In this document: positions 1 through 8,626 of the stretch, piece after piece
How positions within the stretch are numbered: the stretch's first letter is position 1
How the letters are laid out: the number at the start of each line of letters is the position of its first letter
Assembly (NCBI GenBank): GCA_964036045.1
Contig: OZ038393.1
Span: forward strand, 45,438,429 to 45,502,428
Length of the DNA stretch: 64,000 bases
Direction: 5' to 3'
DNA from: Eutreptiella sp. 'Long Island Sound 2002'
Lineage: Eukaryota; Euglenozoa; Euglenophyceae; Eutreptiales; Eutreptiaceae
Notes under the pieces: generated by a model
Seen by the model: the letters and a program-made list of their open reading frames with translations, nothing else
The model's database searches: none
Told to the model about the DNA's origin: nothing
Position numbers and translations under genes: made by a program

Positions 1-1917
1 CATGCGGCGAAGCGAGAGCTGACCCTCCATCGTTCACGTTGCCCCGCCACTGTGGAGACACCCAACACCCATGACCCCACGTAATCCATTGTCGTCCGCG
101 TCCTCGAAACTGCCCACCACCCCTGACTCCACGTATCCCTCTGCCAGCACGCACTAGCCTGTATGTGCACAGCCAGGATTTCTGGGAGGCTCCAGCCTAG
201 CCTGGCCCTCAGCTGTCATCGCCCCCATGTCTCCACATTGTACGCCATCTTCCCACCGCACCAGCCCCCTAGTATAGTACAGAAACACGTTACCAACTCC
301 ACGTCCCCGTGGCCCCGTGCTGCCCCCACACCCCAGATATATACCATGCTGGCATCCCATGTCAGGGGCCAGCGCCCAGTCTGCATCGAGGCATTCACCT
401 GCCCACATATAATATACCTTGAGGGTCTACAGGGGGGGACGCCGGCCGCTTTGCGACGGGAGTGGCGCAACCCGTGAATATCGCTGGCTGGGATTCGGGC
501 TGGTGGGTGCCGTAGCTTGGTTATCGACCCCCTGTAGGGGTACCCACCAGAGGCTCGCCCCGGGCCGTGGTTACCAGGTGCACCTCATCTGGCCCACATA
601 CAATGCCCTGGCGCCTACCCTTGACCCTTACCTGCACTGATTGGCCAGCTTCCGTGGTTGCGCCTCTTCCGCCACAGCAGCGGCCAGGCCGCAGGTTCGG
701 CCCCCACCGACGACGTGGCGAGCCTACTTATAGCATTGGCCCGTGCGTCACCCCCCGGACCACTCAGCACGCCGCTCCCCTGCCCTCCTCGCCTCTAGCC
801 GACCGGACTGGCGCCCCCCAGGGGTAAGCTGTTACAGTGGTGAGGCGACTGCATACTCTTCACTACGACGCCGCGCAGTACCGCTGTTGCCACGCCGACG
901 CCACCTGCTAGCCGCCACGACACTCACCACTGCAACCACAAGGCCATGGTCAGAGGTTAGACTATGTACATGCCCGCAGGCACGGTCCCTCTAGTTTGTT
1001 AACGGGGCCAGGGGATGCCCCCGCGCTCCCCCTGAGTTGTTAGAGGGGTCAGGGGGACACCCCAGTACCGCCATGCATCCCCGTGGTCCCCCACTGTACG
1101 GTTCCCCAGTACCGCCGCGTTCCCCCACCGTACGGACTCCAGTACCGCCGCATACCCCCACCATACGGTCCCCTGTACCGCCGCGTACACCCCCACGATG
1201 TCAGTACACCGTCATCTGGAACTTCCCCGCTGCTCCCCCACTGCTCGGCTCCCCAGTACCGCCGCGTACCCCCGCCGTACGGATCCCAGTACCGCCGCGT
1301 TGACCCCCCAGACTCCAGTACTCCGCCACCTGGAACTCCACGTGCCCCCTGTGAGCGCTCCCTCCAGGCTGCCATGCCGTCTCCACGACGCCCGCCATAC
1401 TGTCCCCCTGATGACCCCACCGTCATAACCTTCCACGCACACATCTTCGCCCCGTCGCCGCTCCTGGGGCCTGCAGGCTGACCCCGCAACCCCGTGTAAC
1501 ACTCCCAGGGGGCGCCGCAGCGCTGTAACCCCCAAACAACTCCGTGCACCCCCGGTGTATCCCGAGCAACCACTCCCAAGACTGCCGTAGCCGGGCCGCC
1601 AGTAGAGACCCCGGTGCCATGGGAATACCCTACAGGCGTTTGGGCCTTATTACCCTGGTCGGGACGACCCATGACACCTCACTGTTGTATGCGGCGACCC
1701 GGGGCAGGCGGGTGAAGCATCCCTGTCCGACCCTCATGCACGGGGGCAGTACGGCTCACCATCAGGCCGGCACGACCTGTCACATCGCGTTGGCCGTCAT
1801 ACGCCGCCTGCCAGTACCGCACAATCAGGCCGCGTAGGCACTGCTTCTCAGGCGCCACTCCCTCCGCTGCGTCCAGCGTAGGGATGGTAGCTGGTGCACC
1901 CACAATTCCCATCCCCA
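1..1917 (-). other. Sequence downstream of LINE ORF4 (probable 3' untranslated region)
   Basis: Lies 3' of ORF4 on its strand. Frames here on both strands are short and overlap each other, as expected for GC-rich non-coding sequence. Apart from the tandem array at 1075-1310 I see no gene, tail or clear end of the element. Confidence 0.5.
1075..1310. repeat. GTACCGCCGCGTACCCCC-type tandem array
   Basis: A short motif, CAGTACCGCCGCGTACCCCC with variants, alternates with ACCGTACGG-type spacers about seven times at roughly 20-40 bp spacing. It lies about 0.6-0.85 kb 3' of ORF4. Long antisense and sense frames across it only reflect the repeat. Confidence 0.8.
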
Positions 1918-4900
1918 TCAACCTGCACCCCCGGCACCCACCACTCCGTCACCATTTCCTCCGTGATGCCACAACCAGAGTATCCGTGAGTCGCCCTCCA
2001 GAGCCGCCCACCAAAGCATCAGGGGCAGGGCCGCAGACGGCGCTCCAGGGCACCGTACCCCTTCCACTCGGACGCTCTTCAGGCCACCCTGGATAGTCGT
2101 CCAGGCACTTGAGGACATCCGTCCAGAGTGCCGCAGTGCCCACCTCGCCTTAGGCCACCCCCTGTCGGCATGCTCCTGACATGTCCCGCACAGCGGGGCG
2201 GAGGCACACTGATGAACCCAAACGGACACCGTCTCCCCGCACCCGTGGCATCGCTGCGGAAGCACAGACCGCGATGGAACGCAGCTACCATCACAGCACT
2301 GCGACCACAGGTCCTGCCATACATCGCAGCACGCGTCCTGGAGCCCGAGCAAAGCCCCTGTCAGCGTGCGTGCTGTGGCACTACTGAGGAGGCTGCGCCT
2401 CGCCTCCTCCCACGTGGACACCGGGCGGAGTATCGGTCGTCCGTCGGGCATCTCCGGCAGGCTCTCAAGCAGCCGGGGCCACCGCGCCACCTTGGGGCCG
2501 CGCGTGCTATGCGCCAGGAGCTCCCAACCATAGTCCCGCAAGACCTCCCCGATGACAACAACCCCGTCCTGCTCCGGGCCCCTGGCGGAAGCCAGAACCA
2601 AGCGTTGCCCTCCCGCCCGAGCCTCAATGACCGCCCTGAGACCCAGGGCGTCAAGGGTGTGACGGGCATCGGCAGCCACGTGGTCGTCCCCCTCTGGCAG
2701 AGAGAACATGGCCTCCGTGACTTGGCCTTGCGCGTCGTCGCCCTGTACCCGCGCCAGCTGCTCGGAGCCCACTAACACTGCCATGGACCGCTGCTCCGTG
2801 ACCGCCGGTACGGCTCGTCGCAGCTGCCGGTCACATAGCCACAACGTACCCACGTCAAGTACGACAGCCACCGCCAGGACTGGGAGACCGCACAGAGGTT
2901 GCTGAAGGACTGGCAGCACCTCGCGAGGCCAGCCCACGACGTTCCCCACAGCTGGATGGTTGGCGTACACCTGGAGCCAGGGATCACTCTGGCCGTCAGG
3001 GTGTCTCACCTTGGTACCCCGCACCTGGGCCCAGGACTGCGCCGACACCACGCGGGACCACTCCCTGAATGCCGTGATGTCTCGCACCACCCAGGAACCG
3101 ATCCACCGGTCGAAGGCCTGCGCCACCGCCGCCATCCAGTGAGGGAACAAGGACAGGGCCTCCTCACGCTCGATGCACGACCGCGACACCAGCAGTGCGT
3201 GCAGCGGTGCCCTCAGAAAGGTTGCCCGCAGGTCGCCGGGGAGGCCGGCAAACGGGTTCCACGGCGGACGCTGCAGGATCCTCCCTGCCGGCGGGCAGAA
3301 GGGTGTGTCACCGCGCAGGAACGCGTATACCGCCCTCCTTCGATCTTGCATCGGCAGCTGCATGATCTGGGTGAGCCGATGGTTCCTGCGGGCATACACA
3401 TCTTCCCCAATCTGGACCATGTCCTCCACAAAGAGTCTGGCCTTGGCAGGACCCCGGGACGACGCCGCTCGCACCGCAGCGAACAGCCGCTTCAGGTCCC
3501 CGGGTACGACACCTGCCATCAGGGACTCAGTCCACCTGCAGCCGTGCTCCCTCCACGCCACGAACTCCACCGCCCTGTCCGTTAGGGGTAGCTCCGCCGT
3601 GAACTCCTCCACACGCCTGCACAGGAGCCCAGCCACCTCCTCGTCCCGCGCACACAGTAGGCGCATGTGGCCGATGTCCTCCTCCGGCCCCCCACAGAAG
3701 ATACAGGGGTGGGCTGGTATTGCCACACGCGTGAGCTTCTGTCTCCACCGTCGCATGACCTGCATGGTGGACAAGCGACCGTCACGTGCCCGCAGCATAT
3801 TCCTGTGCGTTGGGCCGTGGTGCACAGCTCCCAGGGACATCGCCTCGCAGGCGCCAGCTAGTGGCGTGTGCGCCCTGGTGCGTGCCGCTAGCGAACGCCA
3901 CTCTATCTCCCGGACCTGCTGAAGGGCTTGCATGGATGGTACACGCGGCTCGAGCTCACCATTATCCCCCGGTACCAAGAGGATGGCGTGCTCCTTCGGC
4001 AGGACAAGATGGACTGGCGGGGCCATCGCACGGGCCGCGGCAGAGTCCGGTGCCTCAAGCGGGACCGCCGCTAAGTGCGAGCTCTGCCTCACCACCCAGT
4101 GGTGCGGCCCCCCAACTCGGCGCGGCAGCCGCCGCAGCCCCTCCACTATCCAGCTCAGTGCATGTTGATTGACCAGATGTGACGTCGGCCCCTTGATGCC
4201 ACGGTACAGGGCCTCCTGCGCCCTGCGGAGATGCGCTCCTATGACGGACGCATCCACCACGTGTACCGTGCACGCTGACGGGGGCGTGTGCAACAAGTAC
4301 GCCGCCGCGCCAATGATCTCTGCCTCCGGGACCGTGCCGTAGATGGCACCCGTCCACGTGGGGACTCCGTGGCTGGCCACCGCCACATTTGTGGCGTCGT
4401 CTCCCTGGGGCGACGCGTCAGACGATGTGACTTTAGTCGCCACCGGCACCCAGCAGTACCGGTGGGGCTCTAGCCACGCCACGTCGGAGTGGGGGCTCTG
4501 CACCACCTTTCCCAGAGACGCCGCGCTGGTGGCCGTGAGCTCCGGGGACAGGACCACCCTCGGTCGATACACCGCATGTGGTCTCCAGGCCAGGTCACAT
4601 CCGCAGACTGACTTGACGGCGTCCAGGGCGGTGGTGTATTCCGCCCCCCAAACCGTTGCGGAGCAGGAGGGCTGGTACACCACGACAGACCCCTGCTCCA
4701 CTGCGCCACCACCACGCAACGACGTGACGGCGACATGCGGATCATGCGGCACGTTGGACATTCGGACCACTTCCGGGACCGAGTGCTCATCCGGATCCGG
4801 GATTGGGCCTGCCGGTAGCAGAAGAACAATTGCCCATTCGCTGCACTTGTGCACCGCCGCGCACGCCCTGGAAAACGCTGGCTGTCCGTGCACAACCCAC

Positions 4901-5091
4901 AGTGGTGGCGGGCTTATGCCGCCCCCGGCGTGGGGAGTGAGTAGGGGGACGGACGCCGGATCGTCTTGCTGCTGGTAGCCCTCAAAGACGTCCCCCCAGC
5001 AGAAACAGGAGGGCGGCCAGCGGGACGAACGGCATGGACAGCCCCGGGTTGGCCGGATCCCATCCTTCCTCCCTGTATCCGCCCACCACAT
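1918..5091 (-). CDS. LINE ORF4: RNase H, CCHC finger and long zinc-ribbon tail
   Basis: 1,057 codons from the first in-frame start, overlapping ORF3 by 110 nt in the +1 frame. The first ~33 codons shadow the end of ORF3, so functional entry is probably at the G6 run near 4997. A type I RNase H domain covers about 215-355: D225, E258 in VPEAEIIGAAAYLL, D280 in TVHVVDAS, H339 and D349 in the final helix. LINE RNase H removes the RNA strand after cDNA synthesis. A CCHC finger follows: C463-x2-C466-x8-H475-x4-C480, the usual LINE C-terminal knuckle. Residues 490-1057 match nothing I know and include a C948-x2-C951-x16-C968-x2-C971 zinc ribbon. The frame ends with TGA at 1920-1918. An independent ORF with reinitiation is possible, but the RT-RNase H order favours a fused product. 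Confidence 0.85.
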   Translation of the reverse strand: MWWADTGRKDGIRPTRGCPCRSSRWPPSCFCWGDVFEGYQQQDDPASVPLLTPHAGGGISPPPLWVVHGQPAFSRACAAVHKCSEWAIVLLLPAGPIPDPDEHSVPEVVRMSNVPHDPHVAVTSLRGGGAVEQGSVVVYQPSCSATVWGAEYTTALDAVKSVCGCDLAWRPHAVYRPRVVLSPELTATSAASLGKVVQSPHSDVAWLEPHRYCWVPVATKVTSSDASPQGDDATNVAVASHGVPTWTGAIYGTVPEAEIIGAAAYLLHTPPSACTVHVVDASVIGAHLRRAQEALYRGIKGPTSHLVNQHALSWIVEGLRRLPRRVGGPHHWVVRQSSHLAAVPLEAPDSAAARAMAPPVHLVLPKEHAILLVPGDNGELEPRVPSMQALQQVREIEWRSLAARTRAHTPLAGACEAMSLGAVHHGPTHRNMLRARDGRLSTMQVMRRWRQKLTRVAIPAHPCIFCGGPEEDIGHMRLLCARDEEVAGLLCRRVEEFTAELPLTDRAVEFVAWREHGCRWTESLMAGVVPGDLKRLFAAVRAASSRGPAKARLFVEDMVQIGEDVYARRNHRLTQIMQLPMQDRRRAVYAFLRGDTPFCPPAGRILQRPPWNPFAGLPGDLRATFLRAPLHALLVSRSCIEREEALSLFPHWMAAVAQAFDRWIGSWVVRDITAFREWSRVVSAQSWAQVRGTKVRHPDGQSDPWLQVYANHPAVGNVVGWPREVLPVLQQPLCGLPVLAVAVVLDVGTLWLCDRQLRRAVPAVTEQRSMAVLVGSEQLARVQGDDAQGQVTEAMFSLPEGDDHVAADARHTLDALGLRAVIEARAGGQRLVLASARGPEQDGVVVIGEVLRDYGWELLAHSTRGPKVARWPRLLESLPEMPDGRPILRPVSTWEEARRSLLSSATARTLTGALLGLQDACCDVWQDLWSQCCDGSCVPSRSVLPQRCHGCGETVSVWVHQCASAPLCGTCQEHADRGWPKARWALRHSGRMSSSAWTTIQGGLKSVRVEGVRCPGAPSAALPLMLWWAALEGDSRILWLWHHGGNGDGVVGAGGAG

Positions 5092-8000
5092 ACACGTCCC
5101 CCGCAGCGGACTGTCTATTGCGTTTGCTGGCCTTCTTTCGGCGCACTGGGTGAATGAGCCGGTGAGTCAACGGACCGGGCAGCTGCGGCCGGAAGACGTC
5201 GCGAAGCCCCGTGAGCCACACGTGGTCCATGTGGTGGGGTCCTACTCCCGCGAGCGGAAGGTGCAGGTGGTCCTCGTGGCACTCCTGTAGCTGGACCGCC
5301 CAGTGCCCAGGCGTAGGGCAGGGGAGCCGCGCATGCAGGAGGTCATTTGCGGGATCAGTCAGGGACTGCACTGCCGCATCCGTGCGGGGCCCCGAGAGAA
5401 TGCAGATGTCCCTACCCTTGAAGGCGTAGGATTGGGATACCCACTTCCGCCCTGCCCACTGCACTTGCGGCAGATGGGCGTGTACACACGAGTACACCGA
5501 CGATGGCATGAGAAGCCCCACGCGCAACGTCCCCGTCGCCGTGAGCACCCTGTCCACCCACGTATTGCCAGCGTGTGTGGCGAATGACGCAGAGGGCACC
5601 ATGAACTGCCCGCACACTCCGTACTGCACGTGCATGTCTCGGAGCATGGCCCGCAGCTCATCACGGACCGTCATCGACCTGTGGTGGGTGAGCTGAGCCA
5701 CGGTCGCCACGACGGAGTCGCGGCATATAACCTGGACATCTGCCAACCGTAGCCCATGACCTGACCGCACCGCCACGTTGGACAGGTCCTTGGGCAGCTT
5801 CTCGAACTGCAGGGCCGCAGCCTTGATGGCAGTATTCAGCTTGACCACCGCCTCCGCCGTGTCGGACAGGTAGGGTGCCGCGTACCGCACGATGCCACCA
5901 ACCACGGCCGCCATCACCTCATGAGGCACCGACGCCGGCCCCAGCGTGTTCTTGCACCAGCCCAGCAGGGCTTCACACCGGAGTACATGTTTCTCCTTCA
6001 TGGTCGCCATCCCCCTGGGATCGAGGCGCAGGCCCAAGTATGGTACCGTGCCCTTGGCACGTAAGCATACCCATGGGGCCGCTGTGTCCCCCGGGTTCAG
6101 GTATACCATAATCGAGTGGATGCGAGCAGTACTGGCATAGGCGCATTTGCTCACGTTGAGGGACATGCCCATGTCCGTGAGATACCGCGCTATCATCGCC
6201 GCATACTCCGGGAATTGCGGCAGGGAGTGCGCTATCAGCAGGAGGTCATCACAGTACGCCTGTACCAGGGGTGGCACCGCGTGGCGAGCATCTCCCCGCG
6301 CCTTACAGGCAAGGCTCCGCAGGAGAGGCTCCAATAGGAGGAGGTAGAGCACAGCGCTCTCCGCACTGCCCTGCCGCAGGCCCCTGTGGAGCCGTATGCT
6401 CGGCGTCGGGCCATGCGCAGTGACGATGCGCACCAGGGACCCGCAGCTGAGGGTGTGGAAGAGCCTGATGAGCTCCTCCGGGACACCCATGTGGCGCAGG
6501 AGGAGCGCCAGTGCTCCGTGCGGCGCTGTGTCAAAAGCTTTCGACACATCGAAGGCCAGGACGTGGTTTTCCTCCATCCCACGCTGCAGCCTGCGCTGGG
6601 ACAGGAACACCGGGGCAGCCGCCGTGGAGCCCGGCATGGCTCCGAACTGCCAGTCCGCGGCCAGTCCCTTGCGTGCCAGAACAGCTGTGAACCTCCGCAT
6701 GAGGGGGGTCATGAGCATTCGCATGTCTTGCTGCCCCAGCGCTATCGGCCTGTACTCGTCCAGGTTGCCCGTGGCTGTGCCCTTGGGCATCAGCCAGATA
6801 ATGGCCTCGTGCCAGGACTCCGGGACATCCGCACCCCGCAGGATTGCCCTGTACGCATGCACCAGGAGCCCCTGCACCGGTTCAGGCAGCTCTGCTATGA
6901 GGGCTGCCGTGACCCGGTTGGACCCCGGAGCTTTGTCGTCCGCCACGGCCTGCCTCACGGCGTCTTTAAGGTCCTGCATGGTGTAGTCCTGTACCGACCT
7001 CCACTCCTCCGGCACCCCTTTGGGAATGTGGGCCCGGACCAGCCGCTCGAAGGCCGGCAGGTTCACTGGCCGCTTGGCGTACAGCGCCTCCCAATACCTC
7101 TGGACCTCGCCAATGACGTCCGAGGCCTCCAAGAGCACCTTCTCCGACTCGCGGACGCGTACGGACCATAGGCCTGACGGGGCATAGTTCACCACGTTGA
7201 TGGCCCCCCGTATCGCCGTCCATCGGAGCTGCAGGTCCGGTACCCTGCCCCGCCAGTAGTCCTTGATGGACCGGCGCCTGTTGCTCCTGAGGACATCCCG
7301 CAGCTCCTCCACGCGTGTCTCCAGCTGGCGGAGCTGTTGGTCCAATGCGGCACGCAGGTCCTCAACCGAGGCGGGGGACAGGTCGGGGTCCACTCGCCGG
7401 AGGTGCTGTAGCAGGGCAGTCGCTTCCTGGGAGTGGAGTCCGGCCGCCGCCGCGTCCCGTTGCCACAGCTGATGGGCACGCCAGGCCAGGGCCTGCTGAT
7501 CCGAGAGGACCTGGTCCAGCGACGCCTCCGTTTCCGCCTGCCCGTGTGGGTACTGCGGGTCCACGCCGGAAGGCATGCGCACTCCCGTGACCCTGGACAC
7601 GTCATCACGGAAGGCGTAGAGCAGGTCAAAGACCGCTTGCACCTCCGACGTGCCCATGGTGGCAGTGTCCTGGTCCGATGAGAGCCACGCCTGTAGCCGC
7701 TGATCCCCGCAGGCCTTCTGCAGTACTGCCGCCACCGCCTCACGAACCCCCGGGGAGTCCGGGCGTATGGCGTGCAGCCTGCCCTGGGCGTGCGAGTAGG
7801 CCATCCTGGTGACCCTCTCTTTGCCGGCCACCGCTAGCGGGATGTCCAGGACCACAGGGCCATGATCCGACCCCAGCGACGCTGGAGACCGCCCCGGCGC
7901 CAAGTGAGGGCGCTCACGCGCCGCCCACGGGACCAGAGGCGAGTTCAGAAGGAAGGAGTCCAGTCGGTGCCCCGCCCTCGTGGGCCTCCTGTCCTCCTCC

Positions 8001-8623
8001 CGTTCCGGGCCTGCCCTGCGGAAGCCACACTGTTCCCACAGGGCTTGGAACCTCCTCGTGGTAGGGTGCCACGGGGACTCCAGCCACACGTTGAAGTCCC
8101 CTCCGAGGAGCACGGCCCTGGTGCCACCCGCGCTCTTGGCCGCCGCGTACATGGCCACGTCAGCCCAGAAGGACGCCTTAGACGCCCAGGAGTCGCCGCC
8201 GCTACCCGGGCCGTGGACGTTGATGACCGTGAGGGTGCCACCTGCGGTCACCACATCCAGGGCCATGGCCTTGCCCGGCACGATGTCCACGATGTCTCGA
8301 ACCTCCTCCGCGGCGAACACGTCCGCCCGAAGGGCAATCAAGAGCCCGCCGCGCACCGCCGCCGCCGACGCCGCCTGGGCATCCACCCCTGGGTATGTAT
8401 GATACCCATGGTGACGCCACTGGTTCTCGGAGTGCACCACACCTTGAGGGTCCTGCAGGCCAGTCTCCTGGAATAGGCCCAGGACGGCACCCTCGGCCTT
8501 CATGATACCCGCCGCCACCGCTTCACCGTCGAGCATACCTGGGGTCACTGGTACACCGTCCCCCCGCATCGAGCCCTGGACGTTCCAGGACACCGCCGCT
8601 CTGGTGTCGGAGGCGGGGCCCCT
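4982..8623 (-). CDS. LINE ORF3: APE endonuclease and reverse transcriptase
   Basis: The frame is shared with ORF2 and opens right after its TGA. Numbered from the GTG at 8593, the APE domain (1-250) keeps its catalytic set: N4 in SWNVQG, E43 in FQET, D166/N168 in GGDFNV, D212 in HRLDSFLLNS, and D243-H244 in SDHGPV. The first ATG in frame is codon 9, after N4, so starting there would remove an active-site residue. The RT core covers about 530-870: KAPGSNRV, D682 in FDVSKAFDTA, LRQGSAESAVLY (739-750), YCDD (780-783), and the thumb start PYLGLRL. About 870-1150 is the LINE thumb/connector. It nicks DNA and copies the element RNA by target-primed reverse transcription. A basic patch (RRKKASKRNR) lies near 1151. 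It ends at TGA 4984-4982, just after a G6 run. Confidence 0.95.
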   Translation of the reverse strand, partial: RGPASDTRAAVSWNVQGSMRGDGVPVTPGMLDGEAVAAGIMKAEGAVLGLFQETGLQDPQGVVHSENQWRHHGYHTYPGVDAQAASAAAVRGGLLIALRADVFAAEEVRDIVDIVPGKAMALDVVTAGGTLTVINVHGPGSGGDSWASKASFWADVAMYAAAKSAGGTRAVLLGGDFNVWLESPWHPTTRRFQALWEQCGFRRAGPEREEDRRPTRAGHRLDSFLLNSPLVPWAARERPHLAPGRSPASLGSDHGPVVLDIPLAVAGKERVTRMAYSHAQGRLHAIRPDSPGVREAVAAVLQKACGDQRLQAWLSSDQDTATMGTSEVQAVFDLLYAFRDDVSRVTGVRMPSGVDPQYPHGQAETEASLDQVLSDQQALAWRAHQLWQRDAAAAGLHSQEATALLQHLRRVDPDLSPASVEDLRAALDQQLRQLETRVEELRDVLRSNRRRSIKDYWRGRVPDLQLRWTAIRGAINVVNYAPSGLWSVRVRESEKVLLEASDVIGEVQRYWEALYAKRPVNLPAFERLVRAHIPKGVPEEWRSVQDYTMQDLKDAVRQAVADDKAPGSNRVTAALIAELPEPVQGLLVHAYRAILRGADVPESWHEAIIWLMPKGTATGNLDEYRPIALGQQDMRMLMTPLMRRFTAVLARKGLAADWQFGAMPGSTAAAPVFLSQRRLQRGMEENHVLAFDVSKAFDTAPHGALALLLRHMGVPEELIRLFHTLSCGSLVRIVTAHGPTPSIRLHRGLRQGSAESAVLYLLLLEPLLRSLACKARGDARHAVPPLVQAYCDDLLLIAHSLPQFPEYAAMIARYLTDMGMSLNVSKCAYASTARIHSIMVYLNPGDTAAPWVCLRAKGTVPYLGLRLDPRGMATMKEKHVLRCEALLGWCKNTLGPASVPHEVMAAVVGGIVRYAAPYLSDTAEAVVKLNTAIKAAALQFEKLPKDLSNVAVRSGHGLRLADVQVICRDSVVATVAQLTHHRSMTVRDELRAMLRDMHVQYGVCGQFMVPSASFATHAGNTWVDRVLTATGTLRVGLLMPSSVYSCVHAHLPQVQWAGRKWVSQSYAFKGRDICILSGPRTDAAVQSLTDPANDLLHARLPCPTPGHWAVQLQECHEDHLHLPLAGVGPHHMDHVWLTGLRDVFRPQLPGPLTHRLIHPVRRKKASKRNRQSAAGDVYVVGGYREEGWDPANPGLSMPFVPLAALLFLLGGRL
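4992..4997 (-). other. G6 homopolymer at the ORF3/ORF4 frame change
   Basis: On the coding strand the sequence reads CTG CTG GGG GGA CGT CTT TGA. Removing one G, or a +1 slip, gives CTG CTG GGG GAC GTC TTT GAG and runs straight into ORF4 without a gap. This may be programmed frameshifting, a one-base insertion, or a sequencing error in a homopolymer. Confidence 0.7.
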
Positions 8624-8626
8624 TCA
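8624..8626 (-). other. In-frame TGA between LINE ORF2 and ORF3
   Basis: The minus-strand context is CAG CCA TGA AGG. The frame continues into the APE domain, whose active-site Asn lies 14 codons downstream of the stop and before any ATG. A C-to-T change of CGA would create this stop. Readthrough is the alternative. Confidence 0.85.

Noticed and set aside
1049-1672. 207-codon minus-strand frame 3' of the LINE
   Set aside because: Most of it is the 20-40 bp tandem array at 1075-1310. No homology-like motif, and other frames are equally open.
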